This document shows positions 9,520 to 18,182 of a stretch of 64,000 nt of DNA, piece after piece. The stretch lies in NCBI RefSeq assembly GCF_018390595.1, contig NZ_JAHBAV010000002.1, positions 52,827 through 116,826 of the forward strand, written 5' to 3'. Each line of letters begins with the position of its first letter. The stretch's first letter is position 1. A program made the position numbers and the translations under genes. Below the pieces are notes generated by a model. The model did not search any database, was not told where the DNA came from, and saw only the letters and a list, made by a program, of their open reading frames with translations. Source of the stretch: Dietzia massiliensis (GTDB lineage Bacteria; Actinomycetota; Actinomycetes; Mycobacteriales; Mycobacteriaceae).

Positions 9520-10509
9520 TCAGCCCGCGGCCTCACGCAGCCGGGCGAGCAGCGGCTCGGCCGCCTCCTCGAGGAACCGGTCGAGCGTGGAGTCGCCGAT
9601 CTGGATGAGCGCGATGTCCGTGTACCCGGCCTCCCAGTACGGCCGGACCTTCTCCACGATCGCGTCGAGGTCGGGCCCACAGGCGAGCTGCTCCCCCACG
9701 TCCTCCGGCCGCACGAACTGGGTGGCGGCGGCGAACCCGGCGGTGGTGGGCAGGTCGGAGTTCATGGCCCAGCCGCCGGCGAACCAGCGGAATTGGTCGT
9801 GCGCGCGCTCGACGGCGGCCTTCTCGGACTCGGGGTCCCAGCTGATGGGGATCTGCGCGATCGCGCGGGCACCGTCACCGATCCGCGTCTGCCCGTCCAG
9901 GGCGTTCCACTTCTCGATGTAGCTGCTCTCGGGCTCGGTCGCAATGAGGTGGTCGCCCAGCGGGCCGAGGTGCGCGAGCGCCTTCTCGCCCCCGGCGGCC
10001 ACGCCGATAGGAACCCGCTTCTCGGGCAGATCCCACAGGCGGGCGGAGTCCACGCGGAAGTGCTCGCCGGAGTAGGTCACGAGGCCGCCGTCGAAGAGTT
10101 CGCGGATGATCTCCAGCGCCTCGACGGTCATCTCGTGCCGCTCGTCGACGGACGGCCAGCGCTGGCCGACGACGTGTTCGTTGAGGTTCTCGCCGGCGCC
10201 GATGCCCAGCATGAACCGGCCGTCCGACATGATCTGCACGGTCGCGGCCTTCTGCGCGACCACGGCCGGGTGGTACCGCAGGATCGGGCAGGTGACGTAG
10301 GTGCACAGGTCGACCCGTTCGGTGACGTGCGCGACCGCACCGAGCACGCTCCACACATACGGCGCGTGTCCCTGCGAGCTCAGCCACGGGAAGTAGTGGT
10401 CGGAGGCCACCTCGAAGTCGAACCCCGCCTGCTCTGCCTTGGCCGCGTAGCGCACGAGTTCCTTGGGGCCCGACTGTTCGGTCATGAGTGTGTATCCGAA
10501 GCGCGTCAT
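9520..10509 (-). CDS. LLM-class F420-dependent oxidoreductase
   Basis: A 329-residue luciferase-like TIM-barrel flavin/F420 oxidoreductase. It begins MTRFGYTLMTEQ and contains SDHYFPW (about 37-43), the TERVDLCTYVTCP strand, the GIGAGENLNEHVVG loop typical of F420-dependent glucose-6-phosphate dehydrogenase-like enzymes, and GVAAGGEKALAHLG for cofactor phosphate binding. It likely uses reduced or oxidised F420 to transfer hydride to or from an unknown organic substrate. The start at 10509 is chosen because homologues begin with MTRFGY; upstream residues are low-complexity and Arg-rich. It is divergent from the HAD gene. Confidence 0.88.
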   Translation of the reverse strand: MTRFGYTLMTEQSGPKELVRYAAKAEQAGFDFEVASDHYFPWLSSQGHAPYVWSVLGAVAHVTERVDLCTYVTCPILRYHPAVVAQKAATVQIMSDGRFMLGIGAGENLNEHVVGQRWPSVDERHEMTVEALEIIRELFDGGLVTYSGEHFRVDSARLWDLPEKRVPIGVAAGGEKALAHLGPLGDHLIATEPESSYIEKWNALDGQTRIGDGARAIAQIPISWDPESEKAAVERAHDQFRWFAGGWAMNSDLPTTAGFAAATQFVRPEDVGEQLACGPDLDAIVEKVRPYWEAGYTDIALIQIGDSTLDRFLEEAAEPLLARLREAAG

Positions 10510-10648
10510 GCCAATCGATCGTGCGCGCGAGCGACGGCGAGCGCCACCGGTCGACGCGGCCGAGCGCCGGTGAATGACGCCCCCGGCGTGCCCGAGGACA
10601 CACCGTGTGCGGTTGCCGCCGCGCGGCGAGACGGGCACCTTCGGGGGC

Positions 10649-11317
10649 ATGAGTTCCGAGCGCGCACTTCTTCTCGACGTCGACGGCACGCTGATCGACT
10701 CGACCTACGTCCACGTCGCGACCTGGTACCGGGCACTGGCGGAAGCCGGGGCGCCGGTTCCCTACGTAGAGGTCCACAAACGGATCGGCAAGGACGGATC
10801 CACGCTGGTGTCCGAACTCCTGGAACTCGCCGGTGTCGACGACGACGAGCGCGATGACATGGCGAGCCGGGCCAAGGACCTGCACACCGAGTATTACGCC
10901 GAGGCGCCCCTGAGGCTGCTCCCCGGTGGCCGTGAGCTCGTCCGCGGAGCCAAGGAACGCGGCTGGATCACCGTGCTCGCGACCTCGGCGGCGCCGTCGG
11001 AGTTCGAGCAGGCGCGCGAGTTGCTCGACGTGGACGACCACCTGGACGCCGTGACCACCGGCGAGGACGTCGACCAGGCCAAGCCGGATCCGACCATCGT
11101 GGCGATCGCCCTGGAGCGCTCCGGCGTCGACGCCGAGAACGCCATCATGGTGGGCGACGCGACCTGGGACGCGATCGCCGCCGCCAAGCTGGGCATCCGC
11201 TCGGTGGCGGTGCGCACGGGAGGGATCGGCGACGCCGAGCTCACCGAGGCGGGCTTCTCCACGATCGTCGATGACGCCGCGGCCGTCCTCGAACTCCTCG
11301 AGGCCGACGAGCTCTGA
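10649..11317 (+). CDS. HAD superfamily hydrolase (phosphatase-like)
   Basis: A 222-residue HAD hydrolase of the Gph/beta-phosphoglucomutase type. Motif I is DVDGT (10-14) with the nucleophile Asp10, motif II is the Ser/Thr of LATSA (about 110-114), motif III is Lys145 in QAKPDP, and motif IV is GDATWD (169-174). A helical cap between motifs I and II suggests a small phosphorylated substrate, not identifiable from sequence. The ATG at 10649 is preferred because the frame upstream is Arg/Pro-rich and unlike the family. Confidence 0.88.
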   Translation: MSSERALLLDVDGTLIDSTYVHVATWYRALAEAGAPVPYVEVHKRIGKDGSTLVSELLELAGVDDDERDDMASRAKDLHTEYYAEAPLRLLPGGRELVRGAKERGWITVLATSAAPSEFEQARELLDVDDHLDAVTTGEDVDQAKPDPTIVAIALERSGVDAENAIMVGDATWDAIAAAKLGIRSVAVRTGGIGDAELTEAGFSTIVDDAAAVLELLEADEL

Positions 11318-11383
11318 CCGGCGAGCCCGGGGCGACCCTCCCGGGACGCCGGGGTAGCGCGCGGTCGCAGACGCGGCACGCCG

Positions 11384-11409
11384 GACTCTTAATCAGCGGG
11401 TTCAGGGTT
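11384..11409 (+). repeat. Stray tRNA-Lys fragment (anticodon arm to T-arm)
   Basis: Twenty-five of 26 bases match the tRNA-Lys gene at 20970-20995, in the same orientation: GACTCTTAATCAGCGGGTTC is identical, one base differs, then GGGTT matches. It begins in the anticodon stem and breaks off in the T-arm, so it cannot form a tRNA. Its right end meets the TAA of the MFS gene. This looks like a recombination or attachment-site scar. Confidence 0.8.
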
Positions 11410-12830
11410 TACCGAACGTCCGCCCAGCTACCGGCCGCCTCGTCGCGGGTCGGCGTCCGCACCGGCAACAGCAGGAGCAGGCCCACCAGCAACACCAGGC
11501 CGATGCCCGCGATGCCCGCGCGATCCGTCGCGAACGCCCACGTGAACAGCCCGAACAGGGCGGGGGCGAGGAACGAGACCGCGCGGCCGGTGGTGGCGTA
11601 GAGGCCGAACATCTGACCATCGCTGCCCGCCGGGGCCAGCCTGGCCAGGAACGACCGCGACGCCGACTGCGCGGGCCCCACGAACAGGCACATGAGCAGC
11701 CCGAAGACCCAGAACATCGCGGGGCCGTCGACGAACAGGAGCACGGTCATGGTCGCGATCATCGCCACCAGCGAGCCGATGATCACCGCCTTGGGGCCGA
11801 CCTTGTCGTCGACAAGGCCCGCGGCCGCCGCCCCCAGCGCCGCCACCACGTTGGCGGCTACGCCGAAGATGAGGACGTCCCCGGGCGCCAACCCGTAGAC
11901 CGTCACGGCCAGGATCGCCCCGAAGGTGAACACCCCGGCCAGGCCGTCCCGGAAGATCGCGCTCGCGACGAGGAACTTCACGGTGCGCGGATCCCGCCGC
12001 CACAGGCGCTTCAGATCGACCCAGAGGATGCGGTACGACGCGAGGAAGCCGGGCTCGTCGTCGTCGACCTCACCGGCGGCCCCACGGGCAGCGGCCGGGC
12101 GGTGCTCCGGCACCGACCGCAGCACCGGTAGCGCGAAGGTCGCGAACCACACGGCGGCGAGCAGACACACCAGGCGCACGTTCATGCCGCCGTCGGCGGT
12201 GACGCCGAGCAGCCCGCGGTCGGGGCCGTCGCCGGCGATGAAGCCGAGGAACGCCCCGAGCAGCAGGAAGATCCCGCCGAAGTAGCCCATCGCCCAGCCG
12301 AAGCCGGACACCCGGCCGACTGTGGCGGGAGTCGAGACCTGGCGCAGCATCGCGAAGTACGACACTTCGGCGAACTCGAAGGTGATCGATCCGATCGCCA
12401 GCAGGGCGAGCCCGATGAAGAACGACGGGTACGGGGCGTCCGCGTCGACGAGGAACATCAGCGCGGTGAGCAGAACCGTTGCGTAGGTCCAGATCGCGAG
12501 CGACCGTCGACGCCGACCGCCGCGGTCGGCGCGCTGCCCCATCACCGGCGCGGTGAGCGCGATGACCAGCCCGGCGACGGCGACGGAGATCGACAGCCAC
12601 GTCGCGGCCGACAGCGGCCCGTCGAGGTCCGCGCCCACCGAGTCGGTGAGATAGACGGAGAAGACGAAGGTCACGATCACCGCATTGAACGCCGCCGACC
12701 CCCAGTCCCACATCCCCCAGGCGAAGACCTGGCCGCGCGGGGTGCGCGTCACCGCCGCCGAGGGCGTCGCCGCGACCGGGGACGCAGGTGAGGACGGTTC
12801 GGGGCGGTTCGACTGGTTCACACCCGTCAC
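11409..12830 (-). CDS. MFS transporter, UMF1/Atg22-like
   Basis: A 473-residue major facilitator protein with about 12 membrane segments, opening after a 35-residue polar tail with FAWGMWDWGSAAFNAVIVTF, the hallmark of the UMF1/Atg22-like branch. The loop between segments 2 and 3 carries the Arg-rich element GQRADRGGRRRRS, corresponding to the MFS motif A. A long cytoplasmic loop (about residues 235-275) separates the two halves. The substrate is unknown; efflux of amino acids or other small solutes is possible. The TAA stop overlaps a tRNA-Lys-like fragment, so the 3' end may mark a recombination boundary. Confidence 0.88.
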   Translation of the reverse strand: MTGVNQSNRPEPSSPASPVAATPSAAVTRTPRGQVFAWGMWDWGSAAFNAVIVTFVFSVYLTDSVGADLDGPLSAATWLSISVAVAGLVIALTAPVMGQRADRGGRRRRSLAIWTYATVLLTALMFLVDADAPYPSFFIGLALLAIGSITFEFAEVSYFAMLRQVSTPATVGRVSGFGWAMGYFGGIFLLLGAFLGFIAGDGPDRGLLGVTADGGMNVRLVCLLAAVWFATFALPVLRSVPEHRPAAARGAAGEVDDDEPGFLASYRILWVDLKRLWRRDPRTVKFLVASAIFRDGLAGVFTFGAILAVTVYGLAPGDVLIFGVAANVVAALGAAAAGLVDDKVGPKAVIIGSLVAMIATMTVLLFVDGPAMFWVFGLLMCLFVGPAQSASRSFLARLAPAGSDGQMFGLYATTGRAVSFLAPALFGLFTWAFATDRAGIAGIGLVLLVGLLLLLPVRTPTRDEAAGSWADVR

Positions 12831-13003
12831 GCTATCCGGCCGGCGGCGACGCCATGAATTGGACGCCGTCGGATCGCGCGAATCTGTACACCGTCAACCT
12901 CGAATGTCTTAGTGCGTTCTTAGTCACAAAGCTCCTGGCGCCTGTGTGACGCCGCCTCCCCCTTTGGCGGTGCGCCGACATCCCCACATGAGGAGAACTC
13001 ACC

Positions 13004-13714
13004 ATGCAGTTCCGATCACCCGCCCGCCGCTCTCTCATCGCTCTTCTCGGCGCCGCCGGCCTCGTCGCCGGCAGTGGCGTCGCCGCCGCCCAGATCGCCC
13101 CCATGGCCCTGCCGGGCACCGACGACTCGACCGTGCAGATGGCGGTGGGATCCGGCCTCGCCACCGTGGAGGTCGACGCGGCGGACGAGGACGCCACAGT
13201 GGTGACCGGTACGTTCACCAATGACAGCGACGGCCCCCTGACCTGCAGCACCCCAGGAGCATTCGGCGCATCCGACGGTGGCACAGTGACCGACGAGGCG
13301 CTGGTCGACCGATCGTTGGCATTCCTGACGGGCAATATCCTGCCCAGCACGGGCGGACTGGTCGACACCGGTTCCCTCGCGGCCCGGCTCGGTTCCGGAA
13401 GCCTCGGCTCGCTCGGACTCGGCGATCCCGCGGCCGTCGAACTCGACGCCATCCAGCAGGCGCAGGATCAGGCACGTCTCGCCGGTCACTACGGCACCGC
13501 GCCCGGGTTCACCGTTGCCGCAGGCGCCAGCGAACCCTGGTCGGCGACGCTGTCCGTCCCGACCGTCGAGCGCACCGACTTCGACGCGGGCGCGCTGTTC
13601 ACCTGCACTGATGAGAACGACCAGTGGTACGCCTTCGCCGGGTACGAGGTCTCCGACGACGACGATGCCGACGATGACGGGGGCTCGCTCAGCATGGGCT
13701 CGCTCGGGAGCTGA
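13004..13714 (+). CDS. Secreted protein of unknown function with acidic tail
   Basis: A 236-residue protein with a clear Sec signal peptide: basic n-region (MQFRSPARRS), hydrophobic core and likely cleavage near AAA-Q30. The mature part has two Cys residues (CST near 78, CTD near 202) that could form a disulfide, and a low-complexity Asp run followed by Ser/Gly at the C terminus. I recognise no family. The start is supported by AGGAGA eight bases upstream. It is monocistronic, followed by a strong hairpin terminator at 13740-13774. Export and interaction with cell wall or cations are only inference. Confidence 0.8.
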   Translation: MQFRSPARRSLIALLGAAGLVAGSGVAAAQIAPMALPGTDDSTVQMAVGSGLATVEVDAADEDATVVTGTFTNDSDGPLTCSTPGAFGASDGGTVTDEALVDRSLAFLTGNILPSTGGLVDTGSLAARLGSGSLGSLGLGDPAAVELDAIQQAQDQARLAGHYGTAPGFTVAAGASEPWSATLSVPTVERTDFDAGALFTCTDENDQWYAFAGYEVSDDDDADDDGGSLSMGSLGS

Positions 13715-13739
13715 CCCCCCTCTCCCGTCCAGCCCTCCG

Positions 13740-13774
13740 GCGGCCCCCGGCAAATGACGTTCGCCGGGGGCCGC
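13740..13774 (+). terminator. Hairpin terminator after the secreted-protein gene
   Basis: A perfect 12-base inverted repeat (GCGGCCCCCGGC at 13740-13751 and its complement at 13763-13774) with an 11-base loop, 25 bases after the stop codon. There is no T run, as is common for GC-rich actinobacteria. Confidence 0.75.
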
Positions 13775-13836
13775 GTCCCGCGCTCCGGCCGGTACGCTCA
13801 GCCTCGGTCCGCCAGCCCGCAGCCCCGAGGAGCCCC

Positions 13837-14661
13837 ATGTCCCTGCCCACTCCCACCACGTCGAACCGAGCAGTCGTCACCGGCGCCTCCTCCGGGATCG
13901 GCATGGCGCTGGCCACCGAACTCGCACGGCGTGGACATTCGCTCATCGTGGTGGCCCGCAGCGAGGGAATCCTGCAGAACCTCAAGACGCGGCTCGAGAG
14001 CGAGTACGGCGTGAGCGTCGACGTCCGCCCCTGCGACCTCGGCAGCCCCGCCGAGCGCCAGCCCCTGCTCGACGAGCTGGCCACGCAGGAGATCTCGGTC
14101 CTCTGCAACAACGCCGGCATCGCCACGTTCGGACCCGTGGCGTCGCTGGACCCCGCATACGAGAAGCAGCAGATGCAGGTGAACGCGGTGGCCTGCCACG
14201 ACCTGGTCCTGGCGGTCCTGCCCGGCATGGTCGAACGGCGCTCGGGAGCGATCCTCAACGTCGGATCGGCGGCCGGCAACATGCCGATCCCCAACAACGC
14301 CACCTACGCCGGCACCAAGGCGTTCCTCAACACCTTCTCCGAGTCCCTCCGGGGCGAACTCATCGGCTCCGGCGTCAACGTCACCCTCCTCGCGCCCGGG
14401 CCGGTGCGCACCGAGGAGATCGCCGAGGAGGACAAGACCTTCGTCGACCGCCTGGTCCCCGATCGCCTCTGGGTCGACACCGAGTACACCGCCCGCGTCT
14501 CGCTGGACGCGCTGGCCCGCAACAAGATGCGCGTGGTGCCCGGCCCGCTGAGCCAGGCCATGTCCGTGGCCGGCAACTACATCCCGCGCGGGATCATGGC
14601 GCCCGTCGTGGGCAGGTTCTACGCCAAGCTCGGCGAGGGCCAGCAGGGCGACGGCGCCTGA
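13837..14661 (+). CDS. cmrA: SDR oxidoreductase, probable mycolate 3-oxo reductase CmrA
   Basis: A 274-residue classical SDR: cofactor motif TGASSGIG (15-22), NNAG (91-94), catalytic Ser144, Tyr157 and Lys161 (YAGTK). The Arg at 41 after the second strand suggests NADP(H). CmrA (Rv2509 in Mycobacterium tuberculosis) reduces the beta-keto group of the newly condensed mycolate precursor. The assignment rests on SDR class, length near 270 and position just upstream of orn and tRNA-His, the same neighbourhood as Rv2509-Rv2511 as recalled. A C-terminal helical extension (after 225) is compatible. Another SDR function remains possible. Confidence 0.75.
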   Translation: MSLPTPTTSNRAVVTGASSGIGMALATELARRGHSLIVVARSEGILQNLKTRLESEYGVSVDVRPCDLGSPAERQPLLDELATQEISVLCNNAGIATFGPVASLDPAYEKQQMQVNAVACHDLVLAVLPGMVERRSGAILNVGSAAGNMPIPNNATYAGTKAFLNTFSESLRGELIGSGVNVTLLAPGPVRTEEIAEEDKTFVDRLVPDRLWVDTEYTARVSLDALARNKMRVVPGPLSQAMSVAGNYIPRGIMAPVVGRFYAKLGEGQQGDGA

Positions 14662-14686
14662 CCGGAACGCCCCTGCGGTCGAGCCC

Positions 14687-15388
14687 TCAGAACTCGCCTC
14701 GCGGCGCCGCGTTCAGGCCGAGATCCCGCACCTGGCGGGCCACGACCGCGTCATAGAGGCCGTCGGCGGGCTCGAACATCCCGACGAAGTGTCCCGCGAG
14801 CTCGTGACCCACGAAACCGACGAGCTCGGAGATCGCCGCGACGACCGCCGCAGCCCCCGAGGAATCCATCCCCGTCCCGTCGACCAGTGCCCGCAGGCCC
14901 TCCCCTGATCGCAGATCGGCGGTCCACGCGACCCGCCTCGGACCGACACAGTCGAGGAACGGCGCCGCGACCGCGCCCGCGGCCGGGATCGTCTCGGGCG
15001 GTGCGACGTACCCGGGGATCGGGGTGCCGTAGATGAGCTGGAACTCGTGGGGGGTGGCGAGACCCCAACGGCGCAGCGCCGTGGCGAGCCGCGACCACCG
15101 GTCGGCCACGGCGACGCCGGAGCCCGCGGCGGCACCGGAAGCCGCGTCGCCGTGGTCGGCCGCGGCGGCGAGAGCATCGGCGAGGTTGGCGTAGCTCTCC
15201 ATGATCATCGCGGTGAGCAGGTCCTCGCGTGCCGGGAAGTATCGGTAGACGGCAGACGAGACCATGCCCACCTCCCGAGCGACCGCCCGCATCGAGAGCC
15301 CGACCCCGCCGACTCTGGCGATCTCCGCACGTGCCGCTCCGAGAATCCTCTCGGTCGTCTCAGCCCTGGCCTCGGCGCGTCTGCCCAT
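14687..15388 (-). CDS. TetR family transcriptional regulator
   Basis: A 233-residue TetR-type repressor. The N-terminal helix-turn-helix spans about residues 8-55 (ERILGAARAEIARVG ... LSMRAVAREVGMVSSAVYRYF), and the C-terminal ligand domain has the WHG-type pattern with HEFQLIYGTPIPGY. The ATG at 15388 is chosen because the HTH should start within 10-15 residues; an upstream in-frame start would cross the operator. It is divergent from a membrane protein gene, and the gap holds two near-identical palindromes (15412-15426 and 15471-15485), so it probably represses both itself and its neighbour. Confidence 0.92.
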   Translation of the reverse strand: MGRRAEARAETTERILGAARAEIARVGGVGLSMRAVAREVGMVSSAVYRYFPAREDLLTAMIMESYANLADALAAAADHGDAASGAAAGSGVAVADRWSRLATALRRWGLATPHEFQLIYGTPIPGYVAPPETIPAAGAVAAPFLDCVGPRRVAWTADLRSGEGLRALVDGTGMDSSGAAAVVAAISELVGFVGHELAGHFVGMFEPADGLYDAVVARQVRDLGLNAAPRGEF

Positions 15389-15411
15389 GGCGGCGATTCT
15401 GCCAGAATTCC

Positions 15412-15426
15412 GAGAGCAGTGCTCTT
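15412..15426. promoter_or_regulatory. Candidate TetR operator, site 1
   Basis: GAGAGC-AGT-GCTCTT, a near-perfect palindrome with a 3-base centre, 24 bases upstream of the TetR start. It matches site 2 (15471-15485) in both half sites except the last base. Centre-to-centre spacing is 59 bases. Confidence 0.75.
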
Positions 15427-15470
15427 GATTAGTCGCCCGGTCCGGCCTACCGTGGGTTCTGATCCACTCT

Positions 15471-15485
15471 GAGAGCACCGCTCTC
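15471..15485. promoter_or_regulatory. Candidate TetR operator, site 2
   Basis: GAGAGC-ACC-GCTCTC, a perfect 6-base inverted repeat around 3 bases, 20 bases upstream of the start of the divergent membrane protein gene. It shares its half sites with site 1, which makes chance unlikely. Confidence 0.78.
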
Positions 15486-15504
15486 CTATCGGCCGGAGGC
15501 CCCG

Positions 15505-16176
15505 ATGACCCTTCGCACGCACCGCCCGGTTCCCCATTCCTCGATCGCGGTCCTCGCCGTCGTCACCGGCACCCTCATGGCCGCGTACCTGTCGATTCGT
15601 CCCTACGGCGACGGGGGCGGCGCTGAGTCCCTCGCCGCGGCCGAGGCGTTCGCTTCGCCGCTGTGGGTCTGGTCGCACCTCGCGGGGGCGGGAGCGCTCG
15701 TCGCCTCGGCAGCCCTGTGGTCATCGCTCGCCTCCGCGCGAGTGGGCCTGGTCGCCGCGCTGGGCGCCGCGCTCGTCCTGCCCTACTACGGGACGGAGAC
15801 GTTCGCCCTGCACGCGATCGGTCAGCGGGCCCTGGATGACGCACCCGGCGCACTCGAACTGGTACCGACGGTGCGGAACGATCCGACCGCCATGGCCCTC
15901 TTCGGGGTGGGGCTGCTCGCGCTGGCCAGCGCCGGTCTCGCCTCCGCGCTCGGCTGGCGTCGCACCCACGGCCGGGGGCCTGTGGCGGGCGCCTTCCTCC
16001 CACTGGCGGTGCTCGCGGCGTTGTTCCTGCCGCAGTTCCTCCTCCCGCCGGTCGGCCGCATCGCCTACGGGGTGCTGTTCGCCGCGGCGGCCGGCTACGC
16101 CGCGTACACACTGACCACCTTCCGCGGCGCCGCTGCGACGCACGGGCCCCGGGCGTTCCGAGTGCCGGGGATATAG
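15505..16176 (+). CDS. Membrane protein of unknown function, probable TetR target
   Basis: A 223-residue integral membrane protein with about five or six hydrophobic segments (starting near 14-31, 51-70, 74-92, 125-147, 157-175 and 180-198). No known domain was recognised. The segment between the second and fourth helices contains [10 protein letters not shown], which is polar within a hydrophobic context. It is divergent from the TetR gene across a region with two operators, so its expression is probably induced by the TetR ligand. It ends eight bases before orn, so readthrough into orn is possible. Confidence 0.8.
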   Translation: MTLRTHRPVPHSSIAVLAVVTGTLMAAYLSIRPYGDGGGAESLAAAEAFASPLWVWSHLAGAGALVASAALWSSLASARVGLVAALGAALVLPYYGTETFALHAIGQRALDDAPGALELVPTVRNDPTAMALFGVGLLALASAGLASALGWRRTHGRGPVAGAFLPLAVLAALFLPQFLLPPVGRIAYGVLFAAAAGYAAYTLTTFRGAAATHGPRAFRVPGI

Positions 16177-16183
16177 TCGAACG

Positions 16184-16852
16184 ATGCCCGAGCCGACCCC
16201 CGCCGAGACCGCTGCCCCGTCGACGTCACCGACGCCCCACCAGGAATCGAAGAACGATCGCATCGTCTGGATCGACTGCGAGATGACCGGCCTCGACACC
16301 ACGAACGACAAGCTGGTGGAGATCGCCGCCCTGGTCACCGACTCCGAACTCAACGTGCTGGGCGAGGGCGTCGACATCGTCATCCACGCCTCCGACGCCG
16401 CGCTCGACGCCATGGTGCCGGTGGTGCGGGACATGCACGCCTCCTCCGGCCTGACCGAGGAGATCCGCAGGTCGACGGTGACGGTTGCCGAGGCCGAGAA
16501 GGCCGTCCTGGACTACGTACGGACGTGGGTGCCGGTGGCCGGGTCCGCTCCCCTGGCGGGCAACTCGATCGGCACCGACCGCGGCTTCCTCGCCCGCGAC
16601 ATGCCCGAGCTCAACTCCTACCTGCACTACCGGATGATCGACGTCAGCTCCATCAAGGAACTGTGCCGCCGGTGGTACCCCCGCATCTACTTCGGCCAGC
16701 CCGAGAAGGGCATGTCCCACCGCGCCCTGGCGGACATCAAGGAGTCGATCCGCGAGCTGCAGTACTACCGGGCCACCGCGTTCGTCCCGCAGCCCGGCCC
16801 GACCAGCGACGAGGTCAAGAAGGCCGCTGCGGAGCTGCCCGCGGTCGAGTAG
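16184..16852 (+). CDS. orn: Oligoribonuclease
   Basis: A 222-residue DEDDh 3'-5' exonuclease that degrades di- to pentanucleotides, including linear products of cyclic dinucleotide turnover. The first acidic motif is [10 protein letters not shown] (29-38, Asp31 and Glu33), and the final motif is [10 protein letters not shown] with the catalytic His and Asp. The N-terminal 24 residues are a Pro/Thr-rich extension not needed for the fold, so a later start cannot be excluded, but ATG 16184 is the first after the upstream stop. tRNA-His follows, an arrangement also known for Rv2511. Confidence 0.96.
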   Translation: MPEPTPAETAAPSTSPTPHQESKNDRIVWIDCEMTGLDTTNDKLVEIAALVTDSELNVLGEGVDIVIHASDAALDAMVPVVRDMHASSGLTEEIRRSTVTVAEAEKAVLDYVRTWVPVAGSAPLAGNSIGTDRGFLARDMPELNSYLHYRMIDVSSIKELCRRWYPRIYFGQPEKGMSHRALADIKESIRELQYYRATAFVPQPGPTSDEVKKAAAELPAVE

Positions 16853-16925
16853 TCGCCACCTGGGGATTTCCCGGCGAGGCCACCGAGGAGGTAAAGTCGT
16901 CAGCGCTGTCCGCGAGGGCAGCGGT

Positions 16926-16999
16926 GGTGGCTGTAGTTCAGCTGGTAGAGCACCAGATTGTGATTCTGGTTGTCGCGGGTTCGAGTCCCGTCAGCCACC
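16926..16999 (+). tRNA. tRNA-His (anticodon GUG)
   Basis: Acceptor GTGGCTG pairs with CAGCCAC; an extra G at 16926 (G-1) faces discriminator C73, the tRNA-His identity pair. The anticodon loop TTGTGAT gives GTG. CCA is not encoded. A hairpin terminator follows immediately. Confidence 0.96.
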
Positions 17000-17008
17000 C
17001 CGACCGCG

Positions 17009-17048
17009 ATGGCGGGTGATGCGCACTTCGGTGTGAATCACCCGCCAT
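17009..17048 (+). terminator. Terminator hairpin after tRNA-His
   Basis: ATGGCGGGTGAT (17009-17020) and ATCACCCGCCAT (17037-17048) form a perfect 12-base stem. Inside it a CAC-TTCG-GTG tetraloop hairpin continues the stack. There is no T tract. Confidence 0.75.
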
Positions 17049-17098
17049 TCGCATCTGCGGGACATCCGCGGCTGGCCTCCGCCGTGATGCGCGCCGGT

Positions 17099-18088
17099 CT
17101 ACCAGCGGTTGCGGGACTGCTCCGCCCAGCCCACCAGCCCGTCGAGCGAGACCTCCGTGCCGTCGTCGAGCACGCCGGTGCCGTGCCACGTGCCGAACGC
17201 CTGATGCGTCTTCACCGCCAGCACCCCGAGTTCGGTGATGTCGCGGCGCAGGTGGAACGGCGTGAGCGTGGCATCCAGGCGCTCCCCTTGCACCCGCCAC
17301 GGCCCCGCCGGATCCGACACGTCATAGGTCCACTGCAGGTCCTCGCCGAGCTTGTGCATCCGGCCGTCGACGAGGATCCCGTTCTCGGTTGATCCGGTGC
17401 CGTCCGTCCACTTGCCGCCCACCTGAACAGCCCGCGTCGAGCCAGCCACCACACCGCTGCCCGCGCCCCAGTTCCAGGTGGTCGCGTACCGCCAGCGGCC
17501 CCGCCCGCGATCGAGCACCGCCCAGCCGGTGCCGAGGTCATGCGTCGTGCCGTCGAGGGTCACCGACCCGGTCACGGGATTGGCCAGATCCTTGAGGGTG
17601 TACTGGAACCGCCGCTCACTCCACGGGACCACCACCGCGAGGCTGTCGTGCTCCGGGCGGCTGACCTGCAGTCTGACCTGTAGATCCCGCGCCTGCACAC
17701 GGATGGAGGTGGCGTCCTCGTCGTCGTCGACCTCGATGGCCACCCGACCTCCGCCCACGCCGGCCGATGCCCGCAGGGACCCGTCACCCGGCGCGTCACC
17801 GAAACGCGGCCTGTGGAGCGGCCTGATCCCGCCGCGGACGGTCTCCCGCCCCGTGGCGCGGTCCAGCACGTAGACCGCGCAGTTGGCCAGGTAGTCCAGC
17901 CCGGCGACCGTCAGCCCCACCACGAACCGGTCGGTGACGATCCCCCAGTACTCCCACCGCTTGGTCCTCCCCCAGCCGGCGATGTGTGTGCGATGAAGGG
18001 GTCGTCGGGACCAGCCCACGGCGTCCGGGTTGAGCATGCGGCCCCGGGCCAGGTCGACGGGTCTAGTGATCTCGCGTTCGGCGGTCAT
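17099..18088 (-). CDS. DUF2804 domain protein
   Basis: A 329-residue protein of the DUF2804 family, rich in beta strands and tryptophans (YWGIVTDRFVVGLTVAGLDY near the N terminus, WRYATTWNWG in the middle, GTWHGTGVLDDG at the end). The C-terminal FGTWHGTGVLDDGT pattern resembles lipocalin-like attomycin/AttH folds, so a lipid or steroid-binding or isomerising role is conceivable, but no function is established. The start ATG 18088 is chosen because the family begins with a short polar segment; longer frames are low complexity. It is divergent from the antiporter gene. Confidence 0.82.
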   Translation of the reverse strand: MTAEREITRPVDLARGRMLNPDAVGWSRRPLHRTHIAGWGRTKRWEYWGIVTDRFVVGLTVAGLDYLANCAVYVLDRATGRETVRGGIRPLHRPRFGDAPGDGSLRASAGVGGGRVAIEVDDDEDATSIRVQARDLQVRLQVSRPEHDSLAVVVPWSERRFQYTLKDLANPVTGSVTLDGTTHDLGTGWAVLDRGRGRWRYATTWNWGAGSGVVAGSTRAVQVGGKWTDGTGSTENGILVDGRMHKLGEDLQWTYDVSDPAGPWRVQGERLDATLTPFHLRRDITELGVLAVKTHQAFGTWHGTGVLDDGTEVSLDGLVGWAEQSRNRW

Positions 18089-18182
18089 GGGGTCACTGTC
18101 GCACGCACGCCGAGGAGCACGGATGCGCGCCCCGGCGGCTTCTCCTATGGTTCGGATGACCGACCGACACGAGGAGAGCCTG

